DNA of 64,000 bases from Cepaea nemoralis (taxonomy: Eukaryota > Mollusca > Gastropoda > Stylommatophora > Helicidae), in the NCBI GenBank assembly GCA_014155875.1, contig JACEFZ010024488.1, forward strand, positions 248,001 through 312,000. Reading direction: 5' to 3'. Numbering within the stretch: the stretch's first letter is position 1; each line of letters opens with the position of its first letter. Shown piece after piece: positions 10,672 through 20,962 of this stretch. The translations under genes were made by a program, and so were the position numbers. The notes under the pieces are model-generated. The model was not told the origin of the DNA. It searched no databases and saw nothing but the letters and a program-made list of their open reading frames with translations.

Positions 10672-11583
10672 TTGCATGAGGCGCTGGACGCAGTTAAGGG
10701 TCAGCGACTGATAAGAGGGAAATCATGGATGGCTCAGGCAGAGGATACGATCAGACAGGTGTGCCCCTTGGAGAACATTAGGCGTGGAGAGGAGTGGGTC
10801 AGGGTGCCAGCGGAGCAGTCAGAATTGTGCAGAGTTATAATCACATTAAGCCGGGAGTGCAGGGAGTGGCCAGCAGGGGCCACGGAAGTGGAAATCCAGC
10901 AATTAATTCAGGACAATGCTCACTCTGGTGATGTGATTATCTACACAGATGGTTCGGTGTCAAGAGGTGAGAAAAGTGGATGGGGGTTCATAGCCAAAGC
11001 CAATGGTCGACGTTTGGGGCAGGAGAGCCTGGTATATGATACCACAACATCCAGCTTAAGAATGGAGGTGGAGGCAGTCACTGCAGCTCTTCGTTGGATG
11101 GAGAATACGACACACACACACATCGTGATTGTAACTGACTCAGAAAGCATGCTGACATGGGTGAGGACGGGCAGGCTTCATGCGGAGTGGCTTGCTTCGC
11201 TTCGGAGGTCATGGGTGACAAGCATCACCTGGATCTTTACTCCGGGGCATGCCGGTGTGCTGGGAAATGAACAGGCGGACAGATTGGCTGGCTCTGCAGA
11301 ACTTGGTGGAGTATTGATACATGACAAGGCAGACGTGGTTGCGGCCTTGTGGGAGCACGTGCACACCTCGGAGGAGCAAATGGATTACCATGGTCTGGCA
11401 AGAATGAGACAGCAAGGAGTGACGAGGGGATCTGGCCGATGCTCAACGCTCAGAGGAAAGGCGAGACGGACATATAATCAGATTGCTACTGGTACTATTA
11501 GTGTTGGAACTCTTCGCTGGCTGCTGAGGATGGGGACGGAGCGCTTATGGGAATGCCCCGAATGCTGTGATGTCGATTCCTAA
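10672..11583 (+). pseudogene. LINE RNase H domain
   Basis: A frame of about 303 codons with the RNase H1 catalytic series: VIIYTDGSVSRG (Asp), LRMEVEAVTAAL (Glu), IVTDSESMLTW (Asp) and WIFTPGHAGVLGNEQADRLA (His and Asp). In I-clade LINEs this domain degrades the RNA strand during integration. The C-terminus ends with WECPECCDVDS and the stop is followed by the ATCA tail. It is separated from the RT frame by a frame break at about 10545-10670. Confidence 0.92.
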
Positions 11584-11610
11584 ATCAATCAATCAAATCA
11601 ATCAATCACC

Positions 11611-11875
11611 TCAATTTTGATGTAGCTAAGTGTCGTCCAGGCTCTCACATCTGAGGGTTTATGGCTTAGAGACGTTCAGCCATACCCCTCGGCTGAGAGC
11701 CTTAGAGGTTGTGTCCGGACTGAGATTATTGGCATCGTTTGCCTGATTTAGACTGCTATCCTCAGTCTACCTGCAGGACAGCAGGTGGTGTCTCTCTTAG
11801 TCTGGTCCCTATCCCTAGAGCTGTTCAATATGTAGTTGTAAATCCATTGGCATATCGCTTGGGGTCAGTGGGAAC
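11611..11875. other. Unassigned spacer after the LINE tail
   Basis: No domain recognised. It lies between the I-clade LINE tail and the 3' part of the minus-strand LINE fragment. Confidence 0.35.
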
Positions 11876-12960
11876 TCAAGCTCCCCCACCACGGCAAGGT
11901 GGAGACACATCGGGGGAGGATATTCGTCGTTTAATTTCTTTCATTGTGTCACCATTGTTGGTAATCAATGACCCAAGATATTCAAAATTGTCCACCAACT
12001 CCCATTTTCCTTCATTAACATATATTTCTTTCTCCATAATGGTTTTATCTGTATGCATTATCTTTGTTTTTGCTATGTTAAGATATAAGTTGTGATTTTC
12101 ACTATTCAATTGGGTTGAGGCTAGGTTTTCTATACCAGTCTGTGTTGTGGATAGCAATACTGTATCATCAGCATACCCAATCTCTGGTATGTCATGACCA
12201 GGGAGTCTTCGTGGTGAAGTGGTCAAGCCATTTAACTTGGGCTCCGAAGGTTGTGGGTTCGATTTCGTATCACGAGTTAAATTTTTCGGAGACTCCTGTG
12301 GGTCGTCACTAGAGCTACGGAGTTCGTGCTTTGTGCAACGCTTTCCATGCTGTGGAAAGAAGCCGAGCCATATGGGATAAAACCCGGTGCAATGAAGTCA
12401 ACCCTGTTGACTTCAACTTTTTTTTTATAGGTCCCTGTTTATATCATCTCTTACATTTCTCATTATATTTTCGGCGTACAGGTTAAACAAATAGGGGGAC
12501 AGCATATATCCCCGACAGACTCCTTGCTTGATGTCAAACCAATCCGATGTCTCACCATCTATTCTAACCGCTGCTTGTTGGTCTAGATAGAGCATTCTTA
12601 TGAGTTGTATATATAACATGTGGTGGAAAGCCCATAGTCCTCATGATTTCCCAAAGTTTCTGATGTTGTACGCAGTCAAATGCCTTTGAATAATCCACAA
12701 AATATGAGAAATAGGTTTACATTAAATTCTCTGCACTTCTCTATTATTAAATGCATATTGAGAATGTGATCTCTTGTTCCTCTTCCTTGTCTAAATCCAG
12801 CTTGAACCACGTTAATTCTTCTTCCATTTTCTTATGAAGTCTTACCGTTATGATTTTTAGTAGAATTTTACTTGCATGACTGATCAGGGCAACAGTTCTA
12901 TTGTTGGTGCATAATTTCTTTCAGGACGACCATCAGCCTGACAAAATGTACAGTCAAGGC
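11876..12960 (-). pseudogene. LINE reverse transcriptase, split by a SINE
   Basis: The right part (12425-12720, minus) encodes YLDQQAAVRIDGETSDWFDI and KQGVCRGYMLSPYLFNLYAE (motif B). The left part (12226-11876) encodes IGYADDTVLLSTTQTGIENL (motif C), LNIAKTKIMHTDK and DNFEYLGSLITNNGDTMKEI. The two halves are contiguous in the ancestral protein and are separated by the SINE at 12205-12430. Inactive. Confidence 0.88.
12205..12430 (+). mobile_element. SINE family C copy inserted in a LINE
   Basis: Begins GGGAGTCTTCGTGGTGAAGT and has a tRNA-like A box (TGGTGAAGTGG) and B box (GGTTCGATTTC). The body contains GACTCCTGTGGGTCGTCACT and AGCTACGGAGTTCGTGCTTT. It ends GTTGACTTCAACTTTTTTTT. The same structure occurs at 29.8, 33.4 (reverse) and 50.7 kb. 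Confidence 0.88.
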
Positions 12961-13555
12961 GAAAATCAGACACACACAGACACAGTTTGAGTTACACAGT
13001 GTGTAGTGTAAGTTTGGAGATCCCAGATCCACTGCAGCCAACTTTCAATTCAATGTGAAGACGGCCCCTAATTGATTGATTGATGATGGCTGCACACAAA
13101 CTCACTTACCCGATTCAGTAAAGATAAAACATGTAAAAATGTGACTACTCAGTCAATACGATCTACAACTTAATTACCACGGTTTAAATATAAATTAGAC
13201 GGATGTTGAAGTTCTCAGTTTAAAATCCCAGAACTGCCTCCATGTTCCTCCGTCTGAAAACTTGCCTCCGTGTTGTGGGCCAAATCTTAAAATAACACAT
13301 AAACAAGATGTTAAATTGGTAGATAGTATATTGACATTCAATAGATGTCATTAATATACAGTATAAAAAGTGATGCAGTAAACAATAACTGTGTATACAT
13401 ACTGATGCGTGGTGATATAACGTAATACTAAACAGATATCATTTATGTAATATTTAGTAAACACAAATAAAAGCCTTTTGGGCATATTTAAAAGGCAAAC
13501 TGCAAAATTTTGCACTGCTACTTTATATGCCGAGTTGGCTTTCGCTTTTCAAATT
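12961..13555. other. No feature recognised
   Basis: AT-rich sequence without a recognisable exon or repeat family, ending at the (CT)n tract. Confidence 0.4.
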
Positions 13556-13559
13556 CTTT

Positions 13560-14074
<515 letters not shown>

Positions 14075-14164
14075 GTGTAGGGCAGTGGTCACCAAACTTT
14101 TTTCACGGCGGGCCGGATAACTGACAAAAATAACGTGCGCGGGTCGAATACTCATTCTGTACAA

Positions 14165-14405
14165 TACTTGACCTCCATGGCGAAGGTCTTACGGTCGCGC
14201 TTCGTAATCCCGTATACCCGCGTTTGAAACACGGTGCGCACGATTTGGCAGCAGACAGCGTTGCGATGGTTTCTTTCGCTATGGTATGGGTGCCGGTAGT
14301 TCAGAAAGCAATGACAAACTACTGAACGTAAACTTGCCAAGACATCAACATCAGCAAAAAAATGCTGGTGTTGACTGCAAACTTACTATATAGGATATGC
14401 AACTA
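14165..14405 (+). repeat. Dispersed repeat A, copy 2
   Basis: Contains TCGTAATCCCGTATACCCGC, CAGAAAGCAATGACAAACTA, TGGTGTTGACTGC and TAGGATATGCAACTAAC, in the same order as the copies at 16.0 and 45.1 kb. It lies inside the hAT-like element. Confidence 0.75.
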
Positions 14406-14470
14406 ACTTTAACAATACATGCAAGCCAGAATGAAATCTCTGGGGGAAAAGACGAAGAACTAAGTTAAGC

Positions 14471-14736
14471 ATGGGTAAGCGGCGTGCAATGCACAAAAAA
14501 CAAATACAACCAACATATTTATTCACTTTAAAAAAAGTTATCAAAGAAGGCGACGTTAGCAAAAAGATAGTTACATCAGACCTAGTGTGCACATATCCGA
14601 TTCTCACAAACAAAGCAGCAAATAAGGTTAGTGAGATTGTGAAACTGATATTTGGCTTTCAAAATATCATCAATGTTTGGATTGCGATTGCTGCATCCAA
14701 TCAAGAGAATTGCTTAAAAATGTTTTCTCTGTCTGA
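14471..14736. other. Internal part of the hAT-like element, uncharacterised
   Basis: A plus frame starting at 14471 reads MGKRRAMHKKQIQPTYLFT and continues into the microsatellite. It might be a remnant of element coding sequence, but I recognise no domain. Confidence 0.3.
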
Positions 14737-14756
14737 CTGTCTGTCTGGTCTGTCTG

Positions 14757-14853
<97 letters not shown>

Positions 14854-14869
14854 GGGGGGGGGGGGGGGA
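14737..14869. repeat. Compound (CTGT)n-(CT)n-(G)n microsatellite
   Basis: GTCT units grade into CT units and end in a run of G bases (about 14851-14868). The frames over it are artefacts. Confidence 0.95.
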
Positions 14870-14873
14870 GGGT

Positions 14874-15292
14874 GCTGAATGGTCTCAAGGTATGGTGTCC
14901 GCCTCGAGTGCTGGAGGTCCAGGGTTCAAGCCCCGGTGAGGGCCGGGATTTTTTCACGTGGACTTCTAGTAACACAATTTCCCCTGGTCTCTGGGTAGTG
15001 AGATCGGACACTCGTGTGTATTATAGCGCACGTAAAAAATCCCTTGGCAGTTGGGAATCGGAAAAGAGTAGCCTTACGGCGCCGCCCGTGCAAAATTTCG
15101 AGTTACAATTCTACCCAAAGTATTTCAGGATCCTCGCCGGTGCTACGGAGTTCGTGCACTGAGGTGAGATTCTCCGGACTCAGACTTGAGTTAGGAATAG
15201 AACGTTGAGTTAGGAATAGAATGGAGCACTTATGGATCACACTCGTGTGCCGTGATGTTGATCAGTCGACTAAACTAAACTAAACTAACTAA
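14874..15292 (+). mobile_element. tRNA-headed SINE with a LINE-derived 3' end
   Basis: The head has an A-box-like TGGTCTCAAGGTATGG and a B box GGTTCAAGCCC. The middle contains GTGTATTATAGCGCACGT and GCTACGGAGTTCGTGC. The 3' part (ATGGAGCACTTATGG, then GTGCCGTGATGTTGAT) resembles the 3' end of the I-clade LINE (CGGAGCGCTTATGGGAATG, GCTGTGATGTCGATTC). It ends in a TAAAC repeat (15268-15290). Borrowing a LINE 3' end is a known SINE mobilisation strategy. It is nested in the hAT-like element. Confidence 0.75.
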
Positions 15293-15507
15293 TATTTTCG
15301 TAATAACACGAGGCTTCTGTGGCATTTTAATGCTATGTTTGTTACATTATTGCCTCTATTCACACTTGTAGTTCACTTACATATCACTGTCAAAGAAATC
15401 CTTGTGACCTACCTATAAAATGGATGACAGGCAAAAAGAAGTAAATATTTCTTGAGCAGCGGACCTGTGTTGACAGGCGGGCGCATCTGATGGAGGGAAA
15501 GATGTGT

Positions 15508-15508
15508 G

Positions 15509-15551
<43 letters not shown>
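15508..15551. repeat. (GT)n microsatellite
   Basis: Uninterrupted GT dinucleotides apart from the edges. Confidence 0.95.
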
Positions 15552-15934
15552 GCCATGAAACCATGGGAACGTCAGAGCGTAGTTGGCTCTCTACAACGAG
15601 CCGGGGAAGGACTTGGGATGTCGCGAACTAAGCAAACATTACAATAAACAAGAACATCTAGATACAATAATTTATAACTGAAAATAGTAAATTTAAGACA
15701 CATAGCAGCCAGGAGGTCTCCGCACGTGTGAAGATTTCCTATTATTCTAAACATAATATTTAAATTTAAATTGTATCACAATGTCTCGTGTTCCATACGT
15801 TATATCAACCAAGTTCGAGTACCGTCGGCGGGCCTGATGAAATGACGTCGCGGGCCGGATGCGGCCCGCGGGCCGTAGTTTGGTGACCCTTGGTGTAGGA
15901 GAAGCAAATTCTCTCCAAAAGACATATCTTCGCG

Positions 15935-16210
15935 GTTGTACCGTCGCTACTTATTACATCCTTTTCTTGAGTGATGAAGAGGTTGCGGGCGCAATTCCTA
16001 ATCCCGCATACCATGTTCAAAACACAGCTGCGGGCGATTTGGAAGCAGATTGCCTTTCGTTGATTTTCATACAATGGTGTACTGTATGTGTCGGTCGTTC
16101 TGAAAGCAGTGGCAAACTACTGAACGTAAGTTTACCAAGAAATCACAAACAGCTTTAAATGCTGCGATTGACTGCGGCGTCCTGTAAAGGATATGCAACT
16201 AATATTTAAC
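15935..16210 (+). repeat. Dispersed repeat A, copy 3
   Basis: Shows TTCCTAATCCCGCATACC, TCTGAAAGCAGTGGCAAACT, TGCGATTGACTGC and AAAGGATATGCAACTAA. It lies just outside the right end of the hAT-like element. Confidence 0.8.
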
Positions 16211-16329
16211 TCTCTTGATTCTTGTTCCCATGCCTTCTGTGATGATCATATGTAGTGGCTGTTGGATATCGCTTCAGCATGAAGTGTCTGGCCGACTGGT
16301 GCGGGCGATCATGCTTCTCCCCATTGTTT

Positions 16330-16972
16330 GATCTGCAACAGCATGTATCAAATTGTGCTGATACTTGTTCAAGACACACCAACAGCATGTATCAAATCGT
16401 ATGCTGATACTTGTTCAAGACACACCAACAGCATGTATCAAATAGTGTGCTGATACTTGTTCAAGACACAGCAACAGCATGTATCAAATCGTGTGCTGAT
16501 ACTTGTTCAAGACACAGCAACAGCATGTATCAAATCCTGTGCTGATACTTGTTCAAGACACAGCAACAGCATGTATCAAATCCTGTGCTGATACTTGTTC
16601 AAGACACACCAACAGCATGTATCAAATCGTGTGCTGATACTTGTTCAAGACCATTATCAAATCGTGTGCTGATACTTGTTCAAGACACACCAACAGCATG
16701 TATCAAATCCTGTGCTGATACTTGTTCAAGACACAGCAACAGCATGTATCAAATCGTGTGCTGATACTTGTTCAAGACACAGCAACAGCATGTATCAAAT
16801 CGTGTGCTGATACTTGTTCAAGACACACCAACAGCATGTATCAAATCGTGTGCTGATACTTGTTCAAGACACAGCAACAGCATGTATCAAATTGTGCTGA
16901 TACTTGTTCAAGACACAGCAACAGCATGTATCAAATCGTGTGCTGATACTTGTTCAAGACACAGCAGCAGTC
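16330..16972. repeat. 46-bp-class minisatellite
   Basis: Roughly thirteen to fourteen units, each containing AGCATGTATCAAATCGTGTG, then CTGATACTTGTTCAAGACAC, then AGCAAC or ACCAAC. Variants are CGTGTG/CCTGTG and one unit shortened near 16650. It is followed directly by a LINE fragment, and a related unamplified sequence (ATGTATCAATTCATGTGCTG) lies near 22226 beside a similar LINE fragment. Confidence 0.95.
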
Positions 16973-17110
16973 TCTCTGGTTATCTTTCTCCATCTCCCTT
17001 CTTGTAAATCTTTCTAGTTGCCGCAACACGTGCCGGCGTTCCTCTTTTCATAATGGGGTTTAAATTATGACTGTCTTTTTATGATGTTTATAATAAGGTG
17101 CCTTGAATAA
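16973..17110 (-). pseudogene. Very short LINE 3' fragment (family a-like)
   Basis: On the minus strand the order CATTATGAAAAGAGG ... AGAAAGATTTACAAGAAG parallels the GHVMKRE...TGKI.GK region of the family a LINE at 3722-4200 and the fragment at 22.3 kb. Weak on its own. Confidence 0.45.
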
Positions 17111-17137
17111 TATTATAATACTATCACCAAAATAAAA

Positions 17138-17535
17138 GAATCATCAAATCAATCAGAAAGCTACCAACACCAGCACAAGAGGGTCACCATTCTATAGGCA
17201 GTCCAGAAGAAATTTATTATTCAGCTCCTCAGAACGGAGCACAATCGATTACTAAATGATGTGTATACAAAATTCAAGATTGGCGAATCAGACACGTGCA
17301 CGTGTAGACTGGCGCCGCAGACAGCAAATTACATACTCTACTCCAAGACTGCCCTCAGTACGACTTATCTAGGGAAACCTTCTGGCCTAGAGAAACAACA
17401 GTGGAAGATAAACTTAATGGACCACTGAATAAACTACAAAATTAAAAAAGCCAGTGAAGTCTATGCAATAGATAGCATTGCAGATATAGTCGAGAAATTT
17501 TAAGCGAACGAATGAAGAAGAAGAAGAACTAGCAT
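17138..17535 (+). pseudogene. LINE 3' end, CR1/Jockey-like C-terminus
   Basis: Frame-broken translation gives LRTEHNRLLNDVYTKFKIG, TCTCRLAPQTANYILYSKTA and KPSGLEKQQWKINLMDH, the zinc-knuckle-like C-terminus found in many LINE RT proteins (LR.GHNRL...C.C...). The copy at 52.6-53.0 kb encodes LRTEHNRLHNHMYTKCEIS. It ends in a short GAA-repeat tail. Confidence 0.75.
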
Positions 17536-17539
17536 AATA

Positions 17540-18235
17540 AAATAAACATTAAATAAACTTTAAATTTCAAATCCCGAAACAACCACATAATCAAACTTTA
17601 CATCTTTAAATAATCCTTAATCTGGGTCCCTGGTGCACCTCGCCTCATTGGGAGAGTCAAAACATGCTCTCCATGTAGCGCAGTAGTTGTAAGATCATTG
17701 AATCTGTTCCCTCTTGCTGCAAACACATTTAAATCCATATTCGGGCATCTTTAAATAAATTGTTTCGTCAGTAATTCTTCTCCAGCAAGCAGTCGTTCAC
17801 GGGTAGTCTTCAAAATATCTCTCCCGCCCATCGTGAGTGTTCCAGCTCGTGGTGCTCTTGGAGCCAACAGTACTCCGCTGGCTCGCTCACCAACATAGCC
17901 TGGATAGTATATCCTGGTCAGTCCTGTAAGGGAGACGTGTCTCAGCTTGGTAAACACACATGCCACATGTGTCCACTTTGAACTTAGCACAGGTTAGTCT
18001 AACAATCGGACACAATGCTCTAGTCACTGGAGTACTCGCTAATCACCTGAAAGTCGCTGTGATTGCGGTCACCCACATTTTCATACTTGAGGTTGTAGAC
18101 CTACAGGCTTCATTCTGTGCAGCAACTACTTTCCCTCTGATTCTAGTAGAGAATCCTCCACGATATTTCTGTTGGAGAGGGAAAGAAGAGCTCTACAAGA
18201 TTGTCCCACAGAAGACGGTGCTTGGGTATCGGACT
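17540..18235. other. Unassigned interval with a minus-strand open frame
   Basis: A minus frame over 17751-17990 reads TGLTRIYYPGYVGERASG and later GRDILKTTRERLLAGEELL, preceded by an acceptor-like CTTACAG. I do not recognise it; it could be an exon or a repeat remnant. The plus strand shows only short frames. Confidence 0.3.
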
Positions 18236-19045
18236 AGGAGACACATGTCTATACTAGCCTCAAGAGACACATGTCTATACTAGCCTGCCTCACGAGACAC
18301 ATGTCTATACTAGCCTGCCTCACGAGACACATGTCTATACTAGCCTGCCTCACGAGACACATGTCTATACTAGCCTCACGAGACACATGTCTATACTAGC
18401 CTCACGAGACACATGTCTATACTAGCCTCACGAGACACATGTCTATACTAGCCTGCCTCACGAGACACATGTCTACACTAGCCTCACGAGACACACGTCT
18501 GTACTAGCCTCACGAGACACACGTCTACACTAGCCTGCCTCACGAGACACATGTCTATACTAGCCTCACGAGACACATGTCTACACTAGCCTCACGAGAC
18601 ACATGTCTATACTAGCCTCACGAGACACATGTCTATACTAGCCTCACGAGACACATGTCTGTACTAGCCTGCCTCACGAGACACATGTCTGTACTAGCCT
18701 GCCTCACGAGACACATGTCTGTACTAGCCTGCCTCACGAGACACATGTCTACACTAGCCTGCCTCACGAGACACATGTCTGTACTAGCCTGCCTCACGAG
18801 ACACATGTCTACACTAGCCTGCCTCACGAGACACATGTCTACACTAGCCTCACGAGACACATGTCTGTACTAGCCTCACGAGACACATGCCTACACTAGC
18901 CTGCCTCACGAGACACATGTCTACACTAGCCTGCCTCACGAGACACATGTCTGTACTAGCCTCACGAGACACATGTCTACACTAGCCTGCCTCACGAGAC
19001 ACATGTCTGTACTAGCCTCACGAGACACACGTCTACACTAGCCTT
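18236..19045. repeat. 26/30-bp minisatellite
   Basis: Around thirty units of CTCACGAGACACATGTCT followed by ATACTAGC, ACACTAGC or GTACTAGC. Long units carry an extra GCCT and are 30 bases, short ones 26. The first units already appear at the end of the preceding sequence. Frames over it on both strands are artefacts. Confidence 0.96.
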
Positions 19046-19089
19046 ACGTTGATAGATGCAAGCTCTTTTTTAATGGCTTGTGCGTGTAT

Positions 19090-19142
19090 GTGTGTGAATG
19101 TGTGCATTTTATGTATGTATCTCTGTATGTGAGTGAGAGAGA

Positions 19143-19196
<54 letters not shown>

Positions 19197-19220
19197 GATG
19201 TAGAGAGATAGAGTGAATGT

Positions 19221-19253
<33 letters not shown>

Positions 19254-19259
19254 CGTATG

Positions 19260-19303
<44 letters not shown>

Positions 19304-19424
19304 AAATGAGATAATGATAGAGTAAAACTGTGCGTGTGAGGGAGTGTGTGTGTGTGTGTGTGTGTGTAAGTGCGAGTGTGTGTATGTGTGTAAGTGCGAG
19401 TGTGTGTATTCGCGCGAGAGAGTA

Positions 19425-19461
<37 letters not shown>

Positions 19462-19490
19462 CTATGTGTGTATAATTATATTAAAACAAA
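19090..19490. repeat. Compound (GT)n/(GA)n microsatellite block
   Basis: Alternating runs of GT and GA dinucleotides with a few interruptions, for example (GT)n near 19146-19192 and (GA)n near 19226-19301. Confidence 0.95.
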
Positions 19491-19577
19491 GGAAGATTGT
19501 AAAGCATCCACGAGGTTACAAGAGAAATGACATATATATATATATATAGTCACATATTTTACTAATTGACGAAATAT

Positions 19578-19745
19578 ACACCACTCTGCCTGTCTTTGTG
19601 CCTATCTGCCTGTCTATGTGCCTATCTGCCTGTCTGTGTGCCTATCTGCATGTCTATGTGCCTATCTGCCTGTCTATGTGCCTATCTGCCTGTCTATGTG
19701 CCTATCTGTCTGTCTGTGTGTCTATCTATCTTTATGTCTGTCTGT
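19578..19745. repeat. 20-bp minisatellite
   Basis: Units of TGCCTATCTGCCTGTCTATG with minor variants, about seven to eight copies. Open in all three plus frames because the unit lacks stops. Confidence 0.92.
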
Positions 19746-19774
19746 ATACACAGCATATTCACACCAACCCTTTG

Positions 19775-20190
19775 CTACCAATCTCAAACCTGGACTTTAT
19801 CCAAATTACACCTTCGCAAAATCAACACCTGCGAAATGAGATGCCTGAGGAAAGCTGCCAACTTAACAATCCGAGACCGAGTAAGAAATGTTATTATCAG
19901 ACAGACTGTGGGATCAACACCTTGTGTTGGAATTTTATTGGAAGACAGAAGATCAAATGGTTTGGCCATGTCGTTAGAATGCAACACCAGCAACTACCAT
20001 CACTAGCCTTACATCAAAGATCATCTGCGACGAGACCAAGAGCACGTCCAAGAAGAAAATGGATTGACGACATCAAAGACATTGTAAAACCACACTGAAT
20101 GACACTATCCAGTGCCGCCCACCGGGCGCTGGAACGCAAATTATTCCTCCCCACGGCGCTTGACGGCGGAAGTGGAAGATGATGATGATG
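19775..20190 (+). pseudogene. LINE C-terminal fragment (family f)
   Basis: Frames give LCYQSQTWTLSKLHLRKINT, MRCLRKAANLTIRDRVRN, KIKWFGHVVRMQHQQLPSLA and RPRARPRRKWIDDIKDIV, the standard C-terminus after a LINE RT core. A (GAT)n tail follows near 20175. 5'-truncated, with a frame change near 19925. Confidence 0.85.
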
Positions 20191-20271
20191 ATGTATACAT
20201 GTGTCCGTCTATCTATCTGCCTGTCTAGATATGCACAATGTTACGCATCTTCCCTTAAGCGTAGGCGGGGT

Positions 20272-20480
20272 TTTTTTTTTTTTTTTTTTTCCATATCCCT
20301 TATAGAACGTTGCAGTCAACATCAGCATTTTCAGCTGCTGTTGGTGTACAAGGCAAGATTACGCTCAGTAGTTTGCCATTGATTTCTGAGAGACCGGCTC
20401 ACCTATCCCGTAAGTTACCAGCGCAGGTTACGTTACTCATGAGAATATACGGGGTTACGGAGAAAGACGTTAACCCCTAG
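20272..20480 (-). repeat. Dispersed repeat A, copy 4 (reverse)
   Basis: Contains GTTGCAGTCAACATCAGCAT, then CAGTAGTTTGCCATTGATTT and ACGCAGG-like sequence, the reverse complement order of the family. It is preceded by a T-run (about 20272-20290). Confidence 0.7.
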
Positions 20481-20495
20481 GGCCAGGGAAAACGG

Positions 20496-20497
<2 letters not shown>

Positions 20498-20571
<74 letters not shown>
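20498..20571. repeat. (GA)n microsatellite
   Basis: Perfect AG dinucleotide run. Confidence 0.97.
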
Positions 20572-20574
<3 letters not shown>

Positions 20575-20845
20575 GTGTTGAAGTTGTTATCTCGAGCCAA
20601 ATGCCTGACTTGGTCCGGCTGTAGTTTGTGAAGCAGGAAGGCAGTGCCAGGCAGTCAGTATCTGGCCACACGGAACTGTCACCCAACTATACACCTCCAG
20701 GAACACAGAGACATGGCTGCTCTCTGCCAGGCCCCAGTTTGTTAAGTTCATCACATCCAAGTCGCACCATTTTATATTATTTATTATATACATTTTATTG
20801 TTACTGACATAATCCACCATCATACATACAACCTCCAACTTTAAA

Positions 20846-20962
20846 ATGGCTATACAATCTCAGAAGAAAGCCGCGAAAGTAGCAGCAGATCAGGAAGCCA
20901 AGCAAGGAGGACAGTCGCTGCTGTCGAAGGCCCTGACGCCGGAATTTGACTGGAGCGACAAG
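20846..20962 (+). CDS. RAB5IF: RAB5IF exon 1 (39 codons)
   Basis: Opens with MAIQSQKKAAKVAADQEAKQ and ends EFDWSDK; donor GTACTT, phase 0. The ATG is the only one in frame before the conserved WSDK. The minisatellite begins about a dozen bases past the donor. Confidence 0.85.

Larger units (their letters stand above)
6531..11610 (+). mobile_element. Near full-length I-clade non-LTR retrotransposon
   Basis: In order the element shows a GC-rich leader (about 6.5-7.9 kb), an Arg-rich segment and APE-type endonuclease (7948-8921), reverse transcriptase (8955-10568), RNase H (10672-11583) and an ATCA-repeat 3' tail (about 11582-11610). RNase H in a LINE with an APE endonuclease points to the I superfamily. 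At least three frame breaks separate the domains, so this copy is inactive, but all domains remain recognisable. The 5' boundary is a guess: it follows the SINE-like repeat B, and a related B-like stretch occurs within the leader near 6980-7090. Confidence 0.85.
14083..15892. mobile_element. Non-autonomous hAT-like DNA element with nested repeats
   Basis: The left end CAGTGGTCACCAAACTTTTT and the right end, read inward on the minus strand, CAAGGGTCACCAAACTACGG form imperfect terminal inverted repeats, followed on both sides by GGCCGGAT-type GC-rich sequence. The flanks GTGTAGGG (14075-14082) and GTGTAGGA (15893-15900) look like an 8-bp target duplication with one mismatch, the length expected for hAT. 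No transposase is visible. It contains a repeat A copy, microsatellites and a SINE. Confidence 0.8.

Noticed and set aside
17751..17990. Minus-strand frame with YYPGYVGERASG as a SEH1 or other host exon
   Set aside because: No resemblance to SEH1 and no clear donor; left as unassigned.
16330..19045. CRISPR array
   Set aside because: Units are contiguous tandem repeats without unique spacers, in a eukaryotic genome.
20587..20838. Minus-strand frame containing DVMNLTNWGL, close to DVMNLSQWSL of SEH1
   Set aside because: It lies on the wrong side (upstream) of the other SEH1 exons, neighbouring residues do not match SEH1, and there is no acceptor or donor at the edges. Probably coincidence.
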